NCBI RefSeq assembly: GCF_041911615.1
Contig: NZ_JAYROR010000138.1
Span: 19,644-83,643, forward strand
DNA length: 64,000 nucleotides
Source: Zoogloea sp041911615
GTDB lineage: Bacteria; Pseudomonadota; Gammaproteobacteria; Burkholderiales; Rhodocyclaceae
Reading direction: 5' to 3'
Under the pieces are notes generated by a model that saw nothing but the letters and a program-made list of their open reading frames with translations, made no database searches and was not told the origin of the DNA. The stretch's first letter is position 1. Every line of letters begins with the position of its first letter. A program made the position numbers and the translations under genes. Below are positions 53,923 through 63,615 of the stretch, piece by piece.

Positions 53923-55065
53923 TCAGGTACCAACCCGGCGCCGGTGACGCTGGATGCTCATGAGCATGCCAACACCGAGACACAGGGTGACGAGTGCAGT
54001 GCCACCGTAACTGACGAAGGGCAGCGGAACCCCGACGACGGGGAGAATTCCGCTCACCATGCCCATGTTCACAAACGCGTAGGTGAAGAAGATCAGCGTG
54101 AGGGCGCCGGCAAGAAGGCGCGAGAACAGGGTCGGGGCACCAGCGGCAATAAAAAGGCCGCGAAAAATCAACAGGATATAGAGTACCGCAAGAAACAAGG
54201 CGCCGGCAAGCCCGAATTCCTCGGTCAGGACCGCAAAAATAAAATCTGTGTGACGTTCGGGCAGGAAGTCCAGATGCGTCTGGGTGCCGTTTCCCCACCC
54301 CTTGCCGAGCACGCCGCCGGAGCCGATGGCGATGGTGGACTGGATGATGTGAAAGCCCTTGCCGAGGGGGTCGGAGGTGGGATCGAGCAGGGTGCACACC
54401 CGGTGCTTCTGGTATTCGCGCATACCCGGCCACTCGACGCCGGGTTGGCAGATCGAGTCGCCCATCGCGACGATGGCCGCGATGCCGGCAATGCCCACCA
54501 CCGCCACCGGCAGGATCAGGCGCCAGGTGAGGCCGGCGAAGAACAGCACGTAGAAGCCGGCCGCCGCCACCAGCACCGCGGTGCCGAGATCGGGCTGCTT
54601 GGCGATCAACCCGACCGGCACGAGCAGCAGGGCACCGGCAATGAAGAAGTCGCGCACCCGCAACATGCCTTCGCGGCACTGGAAGTACCAGGCAAGCATC
54701 AGCGGCATCGAGATCTTCATCAGCTCGGACGGCTGGATGCGCGCCACGCCGATGTTGAGCCAGCGCCGCGCGCCCTTCGAGACGTCCCCGAACAAAGCCA
54801 CGCCGATGAGCAGCAGCACGCCGAGCACGTACAGCGGCAACGCGATGCTCATCATGCGCTGGGGTGGAATGCGCGCGGCGACCCACATCACGACGAACGC
54901 CACCCCGGCGTTGAGCGCCAGCGTGCCGAGGCGCTCCGGCGAGGCGCTGACCATCACCACCGCGGCAAAACCGAGCAGACACATGACGATCAGCAGCAGC
55001 GGGCCGTCGAGGGGCGCGAGGAGATAGGCGAGCCACTTGCGCGGATCGAGGCGGGAATCAATCAC
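53923..55065 (-). CDS. rodA: Rod-shape SEDS glycosyltransferase RodA
   Basis: The protein has 380 residues if the GTG at 55065 is used, which has GGAG 9 nt upstream and overlaps the mrdA stop; GTG 55080 would add five residues. About ten membrane helices and the SEDS features (VPVGLIAKQPDLGTAVLV, TDFIFAVLTEEFG, GVPLPFVSYGG) are present. RodA polymerises glycan with the class B PBP2 encoded just upstream. Confidence 0.92.
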   Translation of the reverse strand: MIDSRLDPRKWLAYLLAPLDGPLLLIVMCLLGFAAVVMVSASPERLGTLALNAGVAFVVMWVAARIPPQRMMSIALPLYVLGVLLLIGVALFGDVSKGARRWLNIGVARIQPSELMKISMPLMLAWYFQCREGMLRVRDFFIAGALLLVPVGLIAKQPDLGTAVLVAAAGFYVLFFAGLTWRLILPVAVVGIAGIAAIVAMGDSICQPGVEWPGMREYQKHRVCTLLDPTSDPLGKGFHIIQSTIAIGSGGVLGKGWGNGTQTHLDFLPERHTDFIFAVLTEEFGLAGALFLAVLYILLIFRGLFIAAGAPTLFSRLLAGALTLIFFTYAFVNMGMVSGILPVVGVPLPFVSYGGTALVTLCLGVGMLMSIQRHRRRVGT

Positions 55066-56962
55066 CGGCGCTGTCTCCACTGCCCGTCTCGGCGCCCGGA
55101 TCTTCCGGCGCGACCCCCGCCGGCAGCTTGCCGAGCAGGTAGTAATCGAGCACCTGACGCACGATCGGGGCGGCCGACTCGGCCCCGAAACCGCCGTTCT
55201 CGACCAGCACCGCCAGGGCGATGGTCGGCTTGTCGGCCGGGGCGAAGGCGATGTAGAGCGCGTGGTCGCGCAGCCGCTCGGCGATCCGCGACGAATACTT
55301 GGCGCCCTTGAGGGAGAAGACTTGCGCGGTGCCGGTCTTGCCTGCCACCTGGTAGGGGGTGCCGGCGAAGGCGCGGGCGCCGGTGCCCTCGCGGTTCACG
55401 CCGACCATCGCCCGGCGGATGGTGTCGAAATGGTCCGGGCGGATCGGGATCTGCTTGATCGGCTGGGGTTCGATGAGCCGCCGGGTCCCGTCGCGGGCGT
55501 TTTCGATGTACTTGACGAGGTGTGGCTTGTACATCACCCCGCCGGCCGCCAGGGTGGCCGTGGCGTGGGCGAGTTGGAGCATGGTGTAGGCGTTGTAGCC
55601 CTGGCCGATGCCGATCGAGATGGTCTCGCCACCGAACCACTTCTGCTGCTCGGGGCGCTTGAAGCGACGCTTCTTCCACTCGGGCGACGGCAGCACACCG
55701 GAGCTTTCGCCTTCGATGTCGATGCCAGTCCGGCTGCCGAAGCCGAACTGACCGAGCTGCGAGGCGATCAGGTCGATCCCCATGTCGTTGGCCAGCTTGT
55801 AGTAGTAGGTGTCGCAGGAGTGGACGATCGAGCGGTACATGTCCACCACACCGTGGCCGCCGGCCTTGTCGTCGCGGAAATGGTGGCCACCGAAATCGAA
55901 GTAGCCCGGATCGACGATCGCCTGACTGGCAGTACGCTTGCCGCTCATCAACGCCGCCAGCGCCATGAAGGGCTTGAAGGTGGAGCCCGGCGGATAGGCG
56001 CCGTTGAGGGCGCGGTTCACCATCGGGTGGTCGGGCGAGTTGTTGAGCTCGTCCCAGTCCTGGGGCGCGATGCCGTCCACGAACAGGTTGGGATCGAAGG
56101 TCGGCACCGACACCAGCGCCAGCACCCCGCCACTGCCCGGCTCGATCGCCACCAGCGCGCCGCGACGCTTGCCGAAGGCTTTCTCGACGACTTCCTGCAG
56201 CTTCAGGTCGACGGTGAGCACCAGATTGTTGCCGGGCGTGGCCGGGGTACGCCGCAGGGCTCGCACGGCGCGGCCGCCGGAATCGACCTCGACCTCCTCG
56301 AAGCCGGTCTGGCCGTGGAGCTCCCGCTCGTAGCTCTTCTCGAGGCCTGCCTTGCCGATGTGATCGGTGCCGCGGTAGTTGGCGGAATCGTCGTTGTCCT
56401 CGATGCGTTCCAGGTCGCGGTCGTTGATCCGCCCGATGTAGCCGATGATGTGGGCGCCGAAGGCCCCCATCGGGTAATCGCGGAACAGCCGCGCCTTGAG
56501 TTCGACGCCCGGGAAACGGTAGCGCTGGGCGATGAAGCGGGCCACCTCCTCGTCGGAGAGCCGGTTGCGGATCGGCAGCGACTCGAAGCTCTTGGACTCG
56601 TCCATCAGCTTCTTGAGGCGCTTGCGGTCCTTGGGCTGGATGTCGACGAGCTTGGAGAGCGCCTCGATGGTCTGCTCCAGGTCGGCCACTCGCGACGGGG
56701 TGATCTCCAGCGTGTAGGCCGAGTAGTTGCGAGCCAGCACGGTGCCGTTGCGGTCCATGATAAGGCCGCGGTTGGGCACGATGGGCACCAGCGAGATGCG
56801 GTTATCCTCGGCGCGGGTCGAGTAGTAGTCGTAGCGAACGACCTGCAGGTAGAAGAAACGTGCCGCCAGCAGGCCGAAACACACCAGCGCCACCGTGCCC
56901 GCCACCGCCAGGCGGGTGCGGAAACGGGCGAGTTCCTGTTCGGGTGTGCGGATGACCGTCAT
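55058..56962 (-). CDS. mrdA: Penicillin-binding protein 2
   Basis: The protein has 634 residues. One N-terminal membrane anchor (about 20-42) is followed by the dimerisation domain and a transpeptidase with SxxK in PPGSTFKPFMAL, SCD, and KTGTAQ. It is the transpeptidase of the elongasome with RodA. It lies 6 bp after mreD. Confidence 0.94.
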   Translation of the reverse strand: MTVIRTPEQELARFRTRLAVAGTVALVCFGLLAARFFYLQVVRYDYYSTRAEDNRISLVPIVPNRGLIMDRNGTVLARNYSAYTLEITPSRVADLEQTIEALSKLVDIQPKDRKRLKKLMDESKSFESLPIRNRLSDEEVARFIAQRYRFPGVELKARLFRDYPMGAFGAHIIGYIGRINDRDLERIEDNDDSANYRGTDHIGKAGLEKSYERELHGQTGFEEVEVDSGGRAVRALRRTPATPGNNLVLTVDLKLQEVVEKAFGKRRGALVAIEPGSGGVLALVSVPTFDPNLFVDGIAPQDWDELNNSPDHPMVNRALNGAYPPGSTFKPFMALAALMSGKRTASQAIVDPGYFDFGGHHFRDDKAGGHGVVDMYRSIVHSCDTYYYKLANDMGIDLIASQLGQFGFGSRTGIDIEGESSGVLPSPEWKKRRFKRPEQQKWFGGETISIGIGQGYNAYTMLQLAHATATLAAGGVMYKPHLVKYIENARDGTRRLIEPQPIKQIPIRPDHFDTIRRAMVGVNREGTGARAFAGTPYQVAGKTGTAQVFSLKGAKYSSRIAERLRDHALYIAFAPADKPTIALAVLVENGGFGAESAAPIVRQVLDYYLLGKLPAGVAPEDPGAETGSGDSAGD

Positions 56963-56968
56963 GGTGCG

Positions 56969-57490
56969 TCAGATCGGGCGATTCTCGTCCCGTTCGACGG
57001 GCTGGTACTGGGGTAGCAACAAAACGTAGTGCAGCGGGATCCACAGCAGGGCCCCGACGAAGCAGCCGAAGAACATCCACCAGCCCGGAAATTCGGCGCC
57101 GGCCATCAGGCGCACCACGACCATCACCACCTGCGACAGGAACAACAGCGGCAGCACGTGGAGCGCCTGCTCCACCGGGGTGAACCACAGCACCCGGCGC
57201 GACAGCTCGTTGGCCGCGTAGGCCAGCAGCACGTACGAGAAGGCGTGCTGCCCCATCGCCGCGCCAACACCGATGTCGGTCATCAAGCCGAACACGAACC
57301 CGGTACCGATGCCGATCTTGAGCGGCTCGCGCACGCACCAGAAGGCCAGCACCAGGGCAACGAAATCGGGCACCGCGGGCAGATGCCCGGTGGGGATGTA
57401 ATTGAGGAACAGCGCGATGAAGAGGGTCAGGTAGACGAACCACATCTTCACCGGGAGCAGGATGCGGCTCGAGCGGTTGGTCGGTTGCAT
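56969..57490 (-). CDS. mreD: Rod shape-determining protein MreD
   Basis: The protein has 173 residues, with about five membrane helices and the family segment FVFGLMTDIGVGAAMGQHAF. It is 3 bp after mreC. It links MreC and the PBP2-RodA pair. Confidence 0.92.
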   Translation of the reverse strand: MQPTNRSSRILLPVKMWFVYLTLFIALFLNYIPTGHLPAVPDFVALVLAFWCVREPLKIGIGTGFVFGLMTDIGVGAAMGQHAFSYVLLAYAANELSRRVLWFTPVEQALHVLPLLFLSQVVMVVVRLMAGAEFPGWWMFFGCFVGALLWIPLHYVLLLPQYQPVERDENRPI

Positions 57491-57493
57491 GGC

Positions 57494-58411
57494 TTACTCC
57501 TTGCCGGCCCTGGCCTTGCGGCCCTTGCCGACCTTGCCCTTGTTGATTACCTCGGGCTCGGGCGGACGCGGCGGCAGCGCCTCGCGATGGCCCAGCACCA
57601 GCACATGGCTGAACTGCTCGACCCCCGCCGCCGGCAGGCACGGGATGCGCGCGAAGGTCTGGGCCTGATCGCGCTCGACCTTGGCGACGGTAGCCACCGG
57701 CAGGCCGGCGAGGAAAACCCCGTCGAGCCCGGAAGTGACGACCTTGTCACCGGGCTGCACGTCGGCGTTGGTGGCGAGATAGCGCAGCTCCATCAGGCCG
57801 TTGCCGGAACCGAACAGCACCGCGCGCAGACCGCTGCGCACGATGGTGACCGGAATCGCCTGATCCTTGTCGGTGAGCAGGGTGAGCTCGGACTGCATCG
57901 GAAACACCCGGGTGATCTGGCCGATCACGCCGGCGTCGTCCACCACCGCCTGACCGGCCTCGATGCCGGCCTGGGCGCCCTTGTCGAGGATCACCTTGCG
58001 CGAGAACGGATCCTTGGCGGTGTACATGATCTCGGCGACCACCGACTTGACCGGCTGGCGCTCGCGGGCATCGAGCAGGGTGCGCAGATGGCGGTTCTCC
58101 TGCTCGAGCTGATCGAGCCGCAGCATCCGCTCGGCGCCCTGGAGCTGCCTGCTCTTGAGCTCCTTGTTCTCGATCTGCAGACGCACCAGCGAGGCGAAGT
58201 AGTTGGAGGCGTTGCGCACGAAATCCGCCGGCGTCGCCGCCGCCATCTGCAGCGGGTAGGCCAGCACCGACAAGCCCTGACGGAAGGCGTCGAGGTAGCG
58301 CAGGTTGAGGTCGGAGACGAGCATCGCCAGCGAGACGATGACGAAGAACACGAGCTTGGCCAGCGGCGCAGGCCCGCGCTTGAAGAAGGGAGGAGGCGAA
58401 TGGCCGACCAT
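57494..58411 (-). CDS. mreC: Rod shape-determining protein MreC
   Basis: The protein has 305 residues. One N-terminal membrane helix (about 18-37), a coiled coil (residues 75-110), and the beta-barrel part with VILDKGAQAGIEAGQAVVDD and GDKVVTSGLDGVF are typical. A Lys-rich tail ends it. It lies 116 bp after mreB. Confidence 0.92.
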   Translation of the reverse strand: MVGHSPPPFFKRGPAPLAKLVFFVIVSLAMLVSDLNLRYLDAFRQGLSVLAYPLQMAAATPADFVRNASNYFASLVRLQIENKELKSRQLQGAERMLRLDQLEQENRHLRTLLDARERQPVKSVVAEIMYTAKDPFSRKVILDKGAQAGIEAGQAVVDDAGVIGQITRVFPMQSELTLLTDKDQAIPVTIVRSGLRAVLFGSGNGLMELRYLATNADVQPGDKVVTSGLDGVFLAGLPVATVAKVERDQAQTFARIPCLPAAGVEQFSHVLVLGHREALPPRPPEPEVINKGKVGKGRKARAGKE

Positions 58412-58527
58412 CGGGCGGGGAGTTCAGGTTGCGCCGCAAACGAGCGCGCCCGGGACAAGCCCGGGTCGCCGGCACACGCGGGAGAACGAGGTGCTCACCG
58501 CGGGCGCCCTGTCGCAGCCGACGCGTC

Positions 58528-59571
<1,044 letters not shown>

Positions 59572-59679
59572 CGGAGAAAAATCCCGGAAGAAGCCGTTGG
59601 AGGGGTTGGGAATTAGGGCAACAGAATCGCTTATGATAACCTACAAACCTTTGTCGTTTAAGCAACTTTGTAAATTGCC

Positions 59680-59967
59680 ATGACACTTTCCGTCGACGAA
59701 GTCCGCCATATCGCCAAGCTTGCCCGCCTCGAACTCGCCGATGGCGAACTCGCTGCCACTCAGGCCAAACTCAACGGCATCTTCGGTCTGATCGAGGAGA
59801 TGCAGGCGGTGAACACCGACGGTGTCGAACCGATGAGCCACCCCCAGGAACTCGCCCAGCGCCTGCGTGACGACACGGTCAGCGAGACCGACCGGCGCGC
59901 CGCCTACCAGGCCGTCGCCCCGCAGACCGAGGACGGTCTGTACCTGGTGCCCAAGGTCATTGAGTAA
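59680..59967 (+). CDS. gatC: Asp/Glu-tRNA amidotransferase subunit C
   Basis: The protein has 95 residues with the GatC pattern LSVDEVRHIAKLARLEL, LNGIFGLIEEMQAVNTDGVEPM and the YLVPKVIE end. It stabilises the GatAB complex. It heads the gat genes. Confidence 0.94.
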   Translation: MTLSVDEVRHIAKLARLELADGELAATQAKLNGIFGLIEEMQAVNTDGVEPMSHPQELAQRLRDDTVSETDRRAAYQAVAPQTEDGLYLVPKVIE

Positions 59968-60027
59968 GCCGCCCCCAAATCGTTCCGCGGCTGCTTCGGC
60001 AGCCGCCTTCACTTCGCACCGCGCACC

Positions 60028-61479
60028 ATGATCGATTCCAGCCTCAAAGACATCGCCGCCGCGCTCCGCGCCGGGCGCGTCTCCGCCGTCGAACTCGCCA
60101 CCGACAGCCTCGCCCGCATCGAGGCCGGCAACGGCCGCATCAACGCCTTCGTCACCACCTGCCGGGACAGCGCCCTGCAGGCCGCTGCCGAAGCCGACGC
60201 GCGCATCGCCGCCGGCACCGCCGGCCCGCTCACCGGCATCCCGCTGGCCCACAAGGATGTGTTCTGCACCGAAGGCGTGCTCACCACCTGCGGCTCGAAG
60301 ATGCTCACCAACTTCGTCTCGCCCTACGACGCCCACGTGGTCACCCTGCTCAAGCAGGCTGGCGCGGTGATGGTCGGCAAGACCAACATGGACGAGTTCG
60401 CGATGGGCTCCTCCAACGAGAACTCCCACTTCGGCCCCACCCGCAACCCGTGGAACCCCGACTGCGTGCCGGGTGGCTCGTCCGGCGGCTCGGCGGCGGC
60501 GGTGGCGGCGCGCATGGTGCCCATCGCCACCGGCACCGACACCGGCGGCTCGGTGCGCCAGCCGGCCTCGTTCTGCGGCGTCACCGGCATCAAGCCCACC
60601 TACGGCACCGTGTCGCGCTACGGCATGATCGCCTACGCCTCGTCGCTGGATCAGGGCGGCGCCTTCGCCCGCTCGGCCGAGGATTGCGCGCTGCTGCTGT
60701 CCGCCATGGCCGGCCACGATCCGCGGGATTCCACCAGCCTCGAACGCGAGGCCGAGAACTACGGCCGCGATCTCTCCAAGCCCCTCGCCGGCCTGCGCAT
60801 CGGCCTGCCCAAGGAGTTCTTCGCCGACGGCATGGCCGACGACGTGCGCGCCGCGGTGGATGCAGCCCTCGCCGAATACCGCAGGCTCGGCGCCACCACC
60901 GTCGAGGTGAGCCTGCCCAACGCCCGCCTGGCGATCCCCGCCTACTACGTGATCGCCCCGGCCGAGGCCAGTTCCAACCTCAGCCGCTTCGACGGCGTGC
61001 GCTACGGCCACCGCGCCGCCGCGTACACCGACCTCAACGACATGTACTGCAAGAGCCGCGCCCAGGGCTTCGGCGCCGAGGTGCAGCGGCGCATCCTGGT
61101 GGGCACCTACGTGCTCTCCCACGGCTACTACGACGCCTACTACATCAAGGCGCAAAAGCTCCGCCGCCTGATCGCCAACGACTTCGCCGCCGCCTTCCAG
61201 CAGTGCGACGTGATCGCCGGCCCCACCGCGCCGACCACCGCCTACGCGCTGGGCGCCAAGACCGACGATCCGGTGCAGATGTACCTCGGCGACATCTACA
61301 CCGTGGCGGTCAACCTCGCCGGCTTGCCCGGCCTGTCGCACCCGGCCGGTTTCGGCGCGGGCGGGCTTCCGGTCGGCCTGCAGCTGATCGGCAACTACTT
61401 CGACGAAGCGCGCCTGCTGGGCGTCGCCCACCAGTTCCAGCAGGCCACCGACTGGCACGCCCGGGCGCCCCGCACCTGA
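60028..61479 (+). CDS. gatA: Asp/Glu-tRNA amidotransferase subunit A
   Basis: The protein has 483 residues. It carries the amidase signature with catalytic Lys in GIPLAHKDVFC and the GGSSGGSAAAVAARM serine loop with TDTGGSVRQPA. It releases ammonia from glutamine for GatB. It lies 60 bp after gatC. Confidence 0.95.
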   Translation: MIDSSLKDIAAALRAGRVSAVELATDSLARIEAGNGRINAFVTTCRDSALQAAAEADARIAAGTAGPLTGIPLAHKDVFCTEGVLTTCGSKMLTNFVSPYDAHVVTLLKQAGAVMVGKTNMDEFAMGSSNENSHFGPTRNPWNPDCVPGGSSGGSAAAVAARMVPIATGTDTGGSVRQPASFCGVTGIKPTYGTVSRYGMIAYASSLDQGGAFARSAEDCALLLSAMAGHDPRDSTSLEREAENYGRDLSKPLAGLRIGLPKEFFADGMADDVRAAVDAALAEYRRLGATTVEVSLPNARLAIPAYYVIAPAEASSNLSRFDGVRYGHRAAAYTDLNDMYCKSRAQGFGAEVQRRILVGTYVLSHGYYDAYYIKAQKLRRLIANDFAAAFQQCDVIAGPTAPTTAYALGAKTDDPVQMYLGDIYTVAVNLAGLPGLSHPAGFGAGGLPVGLQLIGNYFDEARLLGVAHQFQQATDWHARAPRT

Positions 61480-61499
61480 ACCGACGCGAGAGCACGCCG

Positions 61500-61988
61500 A
61501 TGAAGCGCCTCCTCCTTCTCGCCGCGACCACCGCCACCCTCGCCGGTTGCTCGACGCTCGAGCTGCCGGCCCTCGGCAAGTCCGAAGGCGGCATCGTCGA
61601 ACGCCCCGCCAGCCGCGCCGAGGGCAAGCTCAAGCCGATGCCGCTGCGCACCTTCAGCGTCAGTACCGAGTGCCGCTTCAAGGACGAAACCGGCAACTTC
61701 GGCAGCGCCACGATCGACGTGGTCAATTCCAAGGTCAACGCCTTCAAGGCCGAGATCACCATGCCCAAGCGCGGCACCTGCCGCTACGACCTCAGCCAGT
61801 TCCGCCAGACCCAGGCCCTGCCCTCCGTCGAACTCACCGGCGCACGGGACTGCCGGGTGCATATGTGGGAACAGGGCGAACAGGTCACCGTGGCCTTCGC
61901 CAACTGCCACCAGCTGTGCAGCCCCGCCAGCGCCCAGGACTACGTCTGGCCGCTGCTGATCGACAAGGCCAGCGGCCGCTGTGACTGA
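61500..61988 (+). CDS. Hypothetical lipoprotein inside the gat operon
   Basis: The protein has 162 residues. A lipoprotein signal with lipobox LAGC places the lipidated cysteine near residue 17. The mature part has six or more cysteines, including CRF, TCRYD, DCRVH and NCHQLC, which could form disulfides in the periplasm. I do not recognise it. It lies 20 bp after gatA and 25 bp before gatB, so it is co-transcribed with tRNA charging genes, which is unusual in function. Confidence 0.75.
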   Translation: MKRLLLLAATTATLAGCSTLELPALGKSEGGIVERPASRAEGKLKPMPLRTFSVSTECRFKDETGNFGSATIDVVNSKVNAFKAEITMPKRGTCRYDLSQFRQTQALPSVELTGARDCRVHMWEQGEQVTVAFANCHQLCSPASAQDYVWPLLIDKASGRCD

Positions 61989-62013
61989 ACGACATCAAAT
62001 TTAGAGAGCCACC

Positions 62014-63543
62014 ATGAGCAGAACCGACTGGGAAGTCGTCATCGGGCTGGAAGTTCACTCCCAGCTCAACACGCAATCCAAGATCTTCTCCGGCGCCAGC
62101 ATCGCCTTCGGCGCCGAACCCAACGTGCAGGCCTGCGCGGTGGATATCGCCCTGCCCGGCGTGCTGCCGGTGCTCAACAAGGGCGCCGTCGAGCGGGCCA
62201 TCCGCTTCGGCCTCGCGGTGGGCGCCACCGTCTCGCCCAAGAGCATCTTCGCCCGCAAGAACTACTTCTACCCCGATCTCCCCAAGGGCTACCAGATCAG
62301 CCAGTACGAGCTGCCGGTGGTGCAGGGCGGCCACCTCGACCTGCTGGTGCCCGACGGCAAGGGCGGCCACTACGAGAAGCGCGTCAATCTCACCCGCGCC
62401 CACCTCGAAGAAGACGCCGGCAAGAGCCTCCACGAAGATTTCCACGGCATGACCGGCATCGACCTCAACCGCGCCGGCACGCCGCTGCTCGAGATCGTCT
62501 CCGAGCCCGACATGCGTTCGTCGGCCGAGGCCGTGGCCTACGCCAAGGCGCTCCACGCCCTGGTGCGCTGGATCGACATCTGCGACGGCAACATGCAGGA
62601 AGGCTCCTTCCGCTGCGACGCCAACGTGTCGGTGCGCCCCCGCGGCCAGGCCGAGTTCGGCACCCGCCGCGAGATCAAGAACCTCAACAGCTTCCGCTTC
62701 CTGCAGCAGGCCATCGACTACGAGATCCAGTGGCAGATCGAACTGATCGAGGACGGCGGCAAGGTCCAGCAGGCCACCGTGCTGTTTGACCCGGACACCG
62801 GCGAAACCCGCGCCATGCGCAGCAAGGAAGACGCCCACGACTACCGCTACTTCCCCGACCCCGACCTGCTGCCACTGGTCATCGGCGCCGACTGGATCGA
62901 CCGCGTGAAGGGCGAGATGCCCGAACTGCCCGCCGCCCTGTCGGCCCGCTTCCAGGGCGAATACGGCCTCTCCGCCTACGACGCCACCACCCTCACCGCC
63001 AGCCGCGAGACGGCCCAGTTCTACGTGGATGCCGTCGCTGCCGCCGGCGCCGCCAACGCCAAGACCTGCGCCAACTGGGTGATGGGCGAGCTCGCCGCAC
63101 GCCTCAACAAGGCCGAACTGGACATCACTGCAAGCCCGGTGAGCGCTGTGCAACTGGCAGGCATTATTTTGAAAATCGCCGATGGTACGATCAACAACTC
63201 TGGAGCTAAGACGTTGTTTGCGCAAATGTGGGATAACATGGCCCAGAGAGGCTCCTTCTCATATATAGCTGCCACCATTGGCGGAATTGGCGCCGTCGGA
63301 GGTAACACAGGGGCAGGCGTAGACGGACTGATCGAAAGCTTGGGCCTCAAGCAGGTGACCGACAGCGGCGCCATCGAGGCGATCATCGACGAGGTGCTGG
63401 CCGCCAACCAGAAATCCGTCGAGGAGTTCCGCGCCGGCAAGGAAAAGGCCTTCAACGCGCTGGTCGGCCAGTGCATGAAGGCCAGCAAGGGCAAGGCCAA
63501 CCCGGCCCAGGTGAACGCGCTGCTCAAGAAGAAGCTCGGCTGA
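62014..63543 (+). CDS. gatB: Asp/Glu-tRNA amidotransferase subunit B with an atypical insertion
   Basis: The protein has 509 residues, somewhat more than the usual about 480. The N-terminal kinase-like domain (VIGLEVHSQLNTQSKIFSG, YFYPDLPKGYQISQYE) and the C-terminal YqeY-like domain (LKQVTDSGAIEAIIDEVL) are intact. In between, residues about 376-446 (63140-63350) use far more AT-rich codons, and residues about 407-435 (RGSFSYIAATIGGIGAVG) have no counterpart in GatB as I know it. The reading frame stays open. The enzyme transfers ammonia to Glu/Asp-tRNA. A replacement of this patch by foreign DNA is inferred. Confidence 0.93.
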   Translation: MSRTDWEVVIGLEVHSQLNTQSKIFSGASIAFGAEPNVQACAVDIALPGVLPVLNKGAVERAIRFGLAVGATVSPKSIFARKNYFYPDLPKGYQISQYELPVVQGGHLDLLVPDGKGGHYEKRVNLTRAHLEEDAGKSLHEDFHGMTGIDLNRAGTPLLEIVSEPDMRSSAEAVAYAKALHALVRWIDICDGNMQEGSFRCDANVSVRPRGQAEFGTRREIKNLNSFRFLQQAIDYEIQWQIELIEDGGKVQQATVLFDPDTGETRAMRSKEDAHDYRYFPDPDLLPLVIGADWIDRVKGEMPELPAALSARFQGEYGLSAYDATTLTASRETAQFYVDAVAAAGAANAKTCANWVMGELAARLNKAELDITASPVSAVQLAGIILKIADGTINNSGAKTLFAQMWDNMAQRGSFSYIAATIGGIGAVGGNTGAGVDGLIESLGLKQVTDSGAIEAIIDEVLAANQKSVEEFRAGKEKAFNALVGQCMKASKGKANPAQVNALLKKKLG

Positions 63544-63564
63544 CCCCCACCCGCCCCACGCACG

Positions 63565-63595
63565 ACGGGCCGCTCCTCACCGGGCGGCCCGTTTG
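63565..63595 (+). terminator. Intrinsic terminator after gatB
   Basis: Arms ACGGGCCGC (63565-63573) and GCGGCCCGT (63584-63592) form a perfect 9-bp stem, followed by TTG. The T run is short. Confidence 0.6.
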
Positions 63596-63615
63596 CCGTT
63601 CACCGCGCCGGCCGG

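Noticed and set aside
55037..57016. A 659-codon plus-strand frame opposite mrdA
   Set aside because: It is fully antisense to PBP2, whose catalytic motifs are intact.
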